In this document: positions 39,666 to 43,632 of the stretch, piece after piece
Layout of the letters: every line of letters begins with the position of its first letter
Numbering within the stretch: the first letter of the stretch is position 1
From: a virus
IMG/VR virus record: IMGVR_UViG_3300021440_000008
Span: 1 to 43,632 of that record
DNA: 43,632 nt
Direction: 5' to 3' (one strand)
Notes under the pieces: model-generated
Databases searched by the model: none
Told to the model about the DNA's origin: nothing
What the model saw: the letters and a program-made list of their open reading frames with translations, nothing else
Position numbers and translations under genes: made by a program

Positions 39666-40717
39666 TATTTTATCTCCTCTGTATCGTTTGTTTTTGGTAA
39701 CGGAAACTCCTCTGGCTTAACTAATCCAAGATCAGTCCTAAGAGCTAGTAGTCCAGACTCAAGATCTTCCATCTTTAAATTCTCAATGAACGTCTTACCG
39801 CTACCGCCAAAGTGTTTAATAAGCAACTCTGTACGCTTCTTTGTAGCATCTGCGCTTCGGCCTTCCATATCTCCCAATGTGAGAGCTTCTTGAATTCCTT
39901 CAATCGCTATCTCTTTACGTTTCTTTCGATCTTCATATGACCAGTCTGGTCTGTCAAATATTTGAGTGGTGTCAGACTGTGTTGGAATGCCAGCGTGTTC
40001 GCCGCCAATGTTTAAGAAATCAAAGAACGATTTAAATGATGCAAATTTAGGGTTATCAATAGATTTTCCGTTAAGTGTATCGGTACGATCTTTAACTATC
40101 CATGCTCTATTGATAATGCCAGTAGGTTGCTCGATGCGCTCCATCTCAATTAGTAGGTCAGGTTCAAATCCAGTCTCTCCCTCTACTTTCATTTTAGTAC
40201 CGGACTTAACCATCTCTTGCTTGCCAGTATCGTCATTTGTGTTTGTTTCGTATTCGTTACCAGCTCGGCCAAGCATTAGAATGTGGATAGGTGTATTGAT
40301 ATAAGCATCTGTATAGTCCTTCCATTGGCCCTTTAAGATGCCCCAATCCATCATTGTGAAATACTTACGGCCTTTAGTTTTAAGGTAGCTATCGCATAGA
40401 TCGCGCCAAACGTGAGATATTGAGTCGATGATTACAACTTCGATACCTTCTGCTTGAACTTCTTTTAAGAACTGTAGCATATCCTTAAACGATTTACCTT
40501 TGTGCGTAAATAGCTCTACTCCTGCTTTATTTGCGAGAGGAATCATAAAGTCAGATCCCTTCTCAGTATCAAAGAAGGCTATCGCTTTCTTTTTTGATTT
40601 TGCTGCTAAGCCCAATGCTATCTCAAACGACGTTCTTGTTTTACCACTGCCGGCAAATCCAAAAATACCGATTTTTGCGTAAGCCGTTCCCATAACTGCT
40701 TTTTTTAATAATGACAT
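39665..40717 (-). CDS. Sak4-like RecA-fold ATPase (single-strand annealing recombinase)
   Basis: A 350-residue P-loop ATPase. Walker A is GFAGSGKT (20-27), followed by FFDTEKGSD (50-56) and a Walker B strand EVVIIDSISH (Asp98). The layout and length match phage Sak4-type RecA-core proteins, which promote annealing/recombination with a cognate SSB. An SSB is encoded at 10034-10408. The C-terminal region (KKRTELLIKHFGGSGKTFIENL) is helical. It is the middle gene of a minus-strand operon; the start follows GGGAGAAAG. Other RecA-like AAA ATPases are possible, but the fold call is solid. Confidence 0.8.
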   Translation of the reverse strand: MSLLKKAVMGTAYAKIGIFGFAGSGKTRTSFEIALGLAAKSKKKAIAFFDTEKGSDFMIPLANKAGVELFTHKGKSFKDMLQFLKEVQAEGIEVVIIDSISHVWRDLCDSYLKTKGRKYFTMMDWGILKGQWKDYTDAYINTPIHILMLGRAGNEYETNTNDDTGKQEMVKSGTKMKVEGETGFEPDLLIEMERIEQPTGIINRAWIVKDRTDTLNGKSIDNPKFASFKSFFDFLNIGGEHAGIPTQSDTTQIFDRPDWSYEDRKKRKEIAIEGIQEALTLGDMEGRSADATKKRTELLIKHFGGSGKTFIENLKMEDLESGLLALRTDLGLVKPEEFPLPKTNDTEEIK

Positions 40718-40737
40718 TTCTTTCTCCCTTGTTGTTG

Positions 40738-40974
40738 TTATTGATTATTAGAGTGATCGCGCTTCATTACGCGGTCTTCATCTATTAGTCTATTTACTTC
40801 TTTATCTAAAGCTTCTGATTCTACTTCTGTAACGTCCAGCCAATCATCTACTGCTGGTGAATATACACTAACCAAAGTTACATTAAGATATTCAACTGAT
40901 GGCACGTTTGCATATTCTCTTGTCTTCTGAATGGTGTACTCAATTTCTATGTCGTCGGTTTCTATTGTTGGCAT
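40738..40974 (-). CDS. Hypothetical small acidic protein
   Basis: Not recognised. It is 78 residues, strongly acidic (MPTIETDDIEIEYTIQK ... DDWLDVTEVESEALDKEV), and starts a minus-strand operon with AGAAAGG upstream of the ATG. The first half appears beta-rich and the second helical. Acidic small proteins beside recombination genes may be nuclease inhibitors or DNA mimics, but nothing here proves it. Confidence 0.6.
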   Translation of the reverse strand: MPTIETDDIEIEYTIQKTREYANVPSVEYLNVTLVSVYSPAVDDWLDVTEVESEALDKEVNRLIDEDRVMKRDHSNNQ

Positions 40975-41012
40975 TTATTAAGACCTTTCTTTTTTTTGTT
41001 GCATGAAGAAAA

Positions 41013-41039
41013 ATTATAGTTAATGATCTGGGCTGTCAA
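41013..41039 (-). promoter_or_regulatory. Promoter of the minus-strand ATPase operon
   Basis: On the minus strand, TTGACA (41039-41034) and TATAAT (41018-41013) are separated by 15 bases; TTGTTG three bases upstream would give an 18-base spacer. Transcription would start about 30 bases before the ATG at 40974. The plus strand of the same gap also has a TATAAT (41050-41055) before the helicase gene, without a clear -35 box. Confidence 0.6.
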
Positions 41040-41067
41040 CAACTAAAATTATAATAAATGAGGCAGC

Positions 41068-42456
41068 GTGATAATACTTAGACCATATCAAGAGAAACTA
41101 ATCTCAGACGTTAGGCTTGAATTGCAGCGCGGTAATCGTGGCGTACTTATGCAATCTGCTACCGGCTCGGGCAAGACCGCAACAACTGCTTATATGATAT
41201 CAGAAGCATTTAAGCGTGGTAAGTCTGTATGGTTCATAGTTCATAGAGAAGAGCTAATAAAACAGTCTAGCCTTGCATTTGAAAAAATAAATCTTTCGCA
41301 TGGAATAGTAGCCGCTGGTTGGCCTACTAACTATAAATCTAAAATACAAATATGCTCTATTATGACATTAAAGAACAGACTTCATATGCTATCAAGACCT
41401 GACATGATTGTATATGACGAATGTCAATACATGGGTGCTGATACGTGGGATTACATATTTGGCGAAAACCCAAACGCATATCACATTGGCCTTAGCGCAA
41501 CGCCTTGGCGTTTAGATGGTAAAGGTTTTAGAAAATATTTTCAGTCAATGGTTAAAGGCCCTTCTGTTAAATGGCTTATAGATAATAAGTATTTATCTGA
41601 CTATACGATATTTGCACCGACAAATTTTGATGCGTCTCAGTTTTCTATATCTAAGGGAGATTATGACTCTAAAGAAGTTAGCGAGTTCATGGAGAAACCA
41701 ACAATAGTAGGAGATTGCTATGAGAAGTGGGCCAAGTACGCTTATGGGAAGAAAACAATAGCGTTTGCGCCAAGTGTTCAGTTCTCTAAGAACTTAGTCG
41801 AGTCGTTTCAATCTCGCGGAATATCAGCTAGACACTTAGATGGTAATACCGACTCATACGAGCGTGATAAAGCCATTAGAGAATATGCAAGTGGTGATGT
41901 AATGCTTCTGTCTAACTGTAACTTATTTGTTGAAGGGTTCGATGTTCCATCGGTTGAGGCTATGCTTAACTGCAAACCGACCAAATCACTAGCTCGTTAT
42001 TTACAGGCAATAGGTAGAGTTCTTAGGCCATCAGAAGGAAAAGAAAAAGCAATTATCATAGATCAAGTTAATGCTTGCATGGAGCATGGATTTCCAAGAG
42101 ACGAAATAGAATGGTCATTAGATGAGCGCGAAAAGAAACGCGCAAAGAAAGGAGATAAACCAGAATCACCAACCAAAGTCTGCGGAACTTGTCTGTGCGC
42201 GAATCATGCGGCGCATAGGTTCTGTGATAACTGTGGGGCAGCTTTTGAAATAAAAGAAAGATCTGGACCTGATCAAATAGATGGTGACTTGGAAGAAGTG
42301 AATGAGGCAGAATTTAAAAAACGTAGGAAATTAGAAGAAAAAAACGTCAAGTCATTGGAAGAAGCAATACAGCTTGGTGTACAGCGTGGCTATAAGAATC
42401 CGCGATGGTGGGCTGAAAACAAATATAGATATAAGAAATGGGGAGAGTCAAAGTGA
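41068..42456 (+). CDS. Superfamily 2 DEAD/DEAH-type helicase with C-terminal zinc ribbon
   Basis: A 462-residue helicase that would unwind or remodel DNA using ATP. Motifs are RPYQ (Q-motif-like, 5-8), Walker A SATGSGKT (30-37), DECQ (117-120, in place of DEAH), LSATPWR (142-148) and QAIGRVLRP (motif VI, from 313). A four-cysteine ribbon follows (Cys372, Cys375, Cys386, Cys389), then a charged tail. This UvsW/RecG-like small type is frequent in phages lacking a DNA polymerase. The start is GTG with GAGG upstream. It overlaps the next gene by GTGA and heads the operon that runs through the circle junction. Confidence 0.92.
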   Translation: MIILRPYQEKLISDVRLELQRGNRGVLMQSATGSGKTATTAYMISEAFKRGKSVWFIVHREELIKQSSLAFEKINLSHGIVAAGWPTNYKSKIQICSIMTLKNRLHMLSRPDMIVYDECQYMGADTWDYIFGENPNAYHIGLSATPWRLDGKGFRKYFQSMVKGPSVKWLIDNKYLSDYTIFAPTNFDASQFSISKGDYDSKEVSEFMEKPTIVGDCYEKWAKYAYGKKTIAFAPSVQFSKNLVESFQSRGISARHLDGNTDSYERDKAIREYASGDVMLLSNCNLFVEGFDVPSVEAMLNCKPTKSLARYLQAIGRVLRPSEGKEKAIIIDQVNACMEHGFPRDEIEWSLDEREKKRAKKGDKPESPTKVCGTCLCANHAAHRFCDNCGAAFEIKERSGPDQIDGDLEEVNEAEFKKRRKLEEKNVKSLEEAIQLGVQRGYKNPRWWAENKYRYKKWGESK

Positions 42457-42905
42457 AAGAAGTAATACCAATTTTCGAGGAAGTTGAGATAACACATTTT
42501 AATACAACAAGCTTGATATCAAAAGCAGAAGCGGCTTGCTTGTATATGATGTTAAACAATTATTATTCAGCCGATGTGTTATTTGAGGATTTAATTACAA
42601 AGCCATCAAATGATCCCGAGTATCAGACAATGCTTGCCCTGTTCGTGTTGCATGTTGAATCTTTTAAGGCAAAAGAGATGCAATCATTTCAGTATTTGCA
42701 TCTGATAATCCGGTCACGCAAATATTGGTGGGCTTATCCTTTGCTTTACGTTTTAGATTGGAATATTAAGACAAGAGTTGAGGCTATGTTTTGCAGATCT
42801 AAATACTCAACTTTTATTGCTGTTGGAAGACAGACTCCATATGCTGATATAAAACTAAACCAAGACCTTTACCGCAAGATGTTAAATATTAGTGTTGCAA
42901 AGTGA
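42453..42905 (+). CDS. Hypothetical protein
   Basis: Not recognised. It is 150 residues from GTG 42453, which overlaps the helicase stop and has GGGGAGAG upstream; an ATG at 42438 inside the helicase gene is in frame but less likely. It is helical with many aromatic residues (EAACLYMMLNNYYSADVLFEDL; KYWWAYPLLYVLDW). Hydrophobic parts look like buried helices rather than membrane spans. Function is unknown; it is co-translated with the helicase. Confidence 0.65.
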   Translation: MKEVIPIFEEVEITHFNTTSLISKAEAACLYMMLNNYYSADVLFEDLITKPSNDPEYQTMLALFVLHVESFKAKEMQSFQYLHLIIRSRKYWWAYPLLYVLDWNIKTRVEAMFCRSKYSTFIAVGRQTPYADIKLNQDLYRKMLNISVAK

Positions 42906-42921
42906 ATTGGAGTGAATTATC

Positions 42922-43098
42922 GTGAGTTCAAGTAAAAACAGAATCAAGGAAGATGCTGAGATCTCTCGACTTAGAAGACGTTGTGGATTGCCACCAATAA
43001 GAAAAGGTACAATCAGATGTCTATGTTGTGAGGTTAAATTTAAATCAAAAGATCTAGCAAGGGAGAAAACGTGCGAGAATTGCAGGAGAGAGAAATGA
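42922..43098 (+). CDS. Small zinc-finger protein
   Basis: A 58-residue basic protein from GTG 42922. It contains RCLCCEVKFKSKD and, 13 residues on, CENCRREK, giving a CxxC...CxxC type zinc finger with a basic N-terminus (SRLRRRCGLPP). This C-x-C-C-x-x-x-F-x-S-x-D...C-x-x-C-R arrangement is common in short phage proteins likely to bind nucleic acid. Its stop overlaps the next minigene's ATG. Confidence 0.65.
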   Translation: MSSSKNRIKEDAEISRLRRRCGLPPIRKGTIRCLCCEVKFKSKDLAREKTCENCRREK

Positions 43099-43175
43099 GT
43101 AAGCCAATGAGTGTATTAGTTATAGCCATCTGGCTAATATTCGTCTGCGTGTATTTTGGAACAGTTTTAATTTAA
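43095..43175 (+). CDS. Small membrane peptide
   Basis: A 26-residue frame beginning MSKPMS, followed by one hydrophobic span (VLVIAIWLIFVCVYFG) to its end. The ATG overlaps the stop of the zinc-finger gene. It resembles the other one-span minigenes at 3797 and 6223. Support is coupling and membrane character only. Confidence 0.45.
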   Translation: MSKPMSVLVIAIWLIFVCVYFGTVLI

Positions 43176-43197
43176 TAAATAACAAAGGGAGAAGATA

Positions 43198-43632
43198 ATG
43201 AAAAAATATGAATTAACAGAAGAACATCGAGCACAACTTAAACCTTGGGCTGATAAATGGATAGAAAATGGTCTACGAACTAGGTCTATGGACGATATAG
43301 ATAAAAGTGAAATGGTAAAGGCTATAAATGGAATGTATGAGGCTGCTGGTAAAAAAGCACCGAGAGTAGTTTTTACACCAAGTCCTTTCGTTGCAAGATT
43401 CGCTACCGGATTTGCTGCCGCTATATGGTGGAAAAGAAAAAATCCAAAAAGCACTTTATCAACGGACGACGCAACGTACGCCGCAACGAGAGCCGCAACG
43501 ATAGCCGCAACGGACGCCGCAACGAGAGCCGCAACGTACGACGCAACGAGAGCCGCAACGTACGACGCAACGAGAGCCGCAACGTACGCCGCAACGAGAG
43601 ACGCAACGAACGCCGCAACGTACGACGCAACG
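43198..43632 (+). CDS. DUF6745-like repeat protein, 5' part (continues at base 1)
   Basis: The true start of the junction-spanning gene: ATG 43198 with GGGAGAAG upstream. The first about 80 residues (ELTEEHRAQLKPWADKWIENGL, then a short acidic helix, NGMYEAAGKKAPRVVFTPSP) match the N-terminus I recall for DUF6745 proteins, where an LTxEQ...KW...GL...T start precedes a 'YxxxGxxxP...SP' block. After NPKSTLST the Z-X-Ala-Thr repeats begin at residue 90. No stop occurs before the window end; the last codon is ACG. With the part at 1-952 the protein is about 454 residues, with repeats at about 90-205. Family members I recall also carry long, hypervariable four-residue repeats at this position. Confidence 0.85.
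   Translation, partial: MKKYELTEEHRAQLKPWADKWIENGLRTRSMDDIDKSEMVKAINGMYEAAGKKAPRVVFTPSPFVARFATGFAAAIWWKRKNPKSTLSTDDATYAATRAATIAATDAATRAATYDATRAATYDATRAATYAATRDATNAATYDAT
43465..43632 (+). repeat. 12-bp coding tandem repeat, right half
   Basis: Fourteen in-frame 12-bp units (Z-X-Ala-Thr) before the window end. The Z codon is TAC, AGA, ATA, GAC or AAC; the X codon is GCC or GAC; GCA and ACG never vary. The last two units overlap the first two at the left end (22 identical bases). Confidence 0.95.
43611..43632. repeat. Terminal overlap, right copy (identical to 1-22)
   Basis: Identical to the first 22 bases. See the left copy: collapsing both yields a circle of about 43,610 bp and one uninterrupted DUF6745-like gene. 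Confidence 0.85.

Noticed and set aside
43421-43630. Minus-strand frame rich in Leu-Arg-Arg-Ser through the 12-bp repeats
   Set aside because: A 12-bp repeat is open on both strands if one frame lacks stops; the plus-strand frame is flanked by family-like protein sequence.
43465-43632. CRISPR array
   Set aside because: The repeats are contiguous 12-mers without spacers and are in frame within a protein gene.

Overview
The window is an essentially complete genome of a small-tailed (podovirus-type) Caudoviricetes phage, AT-rich, about 43.6 kb, almost fully coding and dense with ATGA, GTGA and TAATG start/stop overlaps. Its first 22 bases equal its last 22 bases (1-22 = 43611-43632). Merging them rejoins one reading frame that is cut by the window ends, so the molecule is read here as a circle (or circularly permuted genome) of about 43,610 bp. 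The host cannot be named. A Gram-negative host is an inference from podovirus and BPP-1-like virion genes and an M15-type lysin. I see no integrase, reverse transcriptase, DNA polymerase, RNA polymerase or tRNA.

Layout. (a) 41068 through the circle junction to 5392, plus strand: helicase, zinc-finger minigene, a repeat-containing DUF6745 protein spanning the junction, its 'QQGDV' partner, a run of unrecognised coiled-coil/cysteine proteins, an M15 peptidase and a zinc-ribbon protein. (b) 5411-9448, plus: a near-consensus promoter drives a metallophosphoesterase, tiny membrane proteins, a VRR-NUC nuclease and a TOPRIM/VapE primase-helicase. (c) 9449-9860: non-coding, AT-rich, with clustered palindromic copies of CTTATGGAAC, the best candidate origin. 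(d) 9861-10909, minus: DUF6496 protein, SSB and two unknowns, ending at a hairpin terminator. (e) 10987-39458, plus: packaging and virion genes. These are TerS, four surface-type proteins, TerL, an acetyltransferase, portal, Bbp19-like protein, scaffold, BPP-1-type capsid, cement protein, T7 gp11/gp12-like tail proteins, staple protein, three internal virion proteins (one of 2485 residues), a T7-type tail fibre, a small membrane/lysis cluster and repeat-rich surface proteins. (f) 39474-40974, minus: HTH protein, Sak4-like ATPase and a small unknown, convergent with the late genes at a bidirectional hairpin.

How it works together (inference): replication probably uses the VapE-type primase-helicase at the palindrome cluster, helped by SSB, the Sak4-like annealing ATPase, the superfamily 2 helicase and the VRR-NUC nuclease, with the host replisome supplying polymerase. 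The virion is a mosaic: BPP-1-like head with T7-like tail, core and fibre. Release would use the M15 peptidase with small membrane proteins around 36119-36975.

The most unusual element is the tetrapeptide repeat tract of the junction-spanning gene: about 29 units of 12 bp, varying only at two codons and with no synonymous differences at all.
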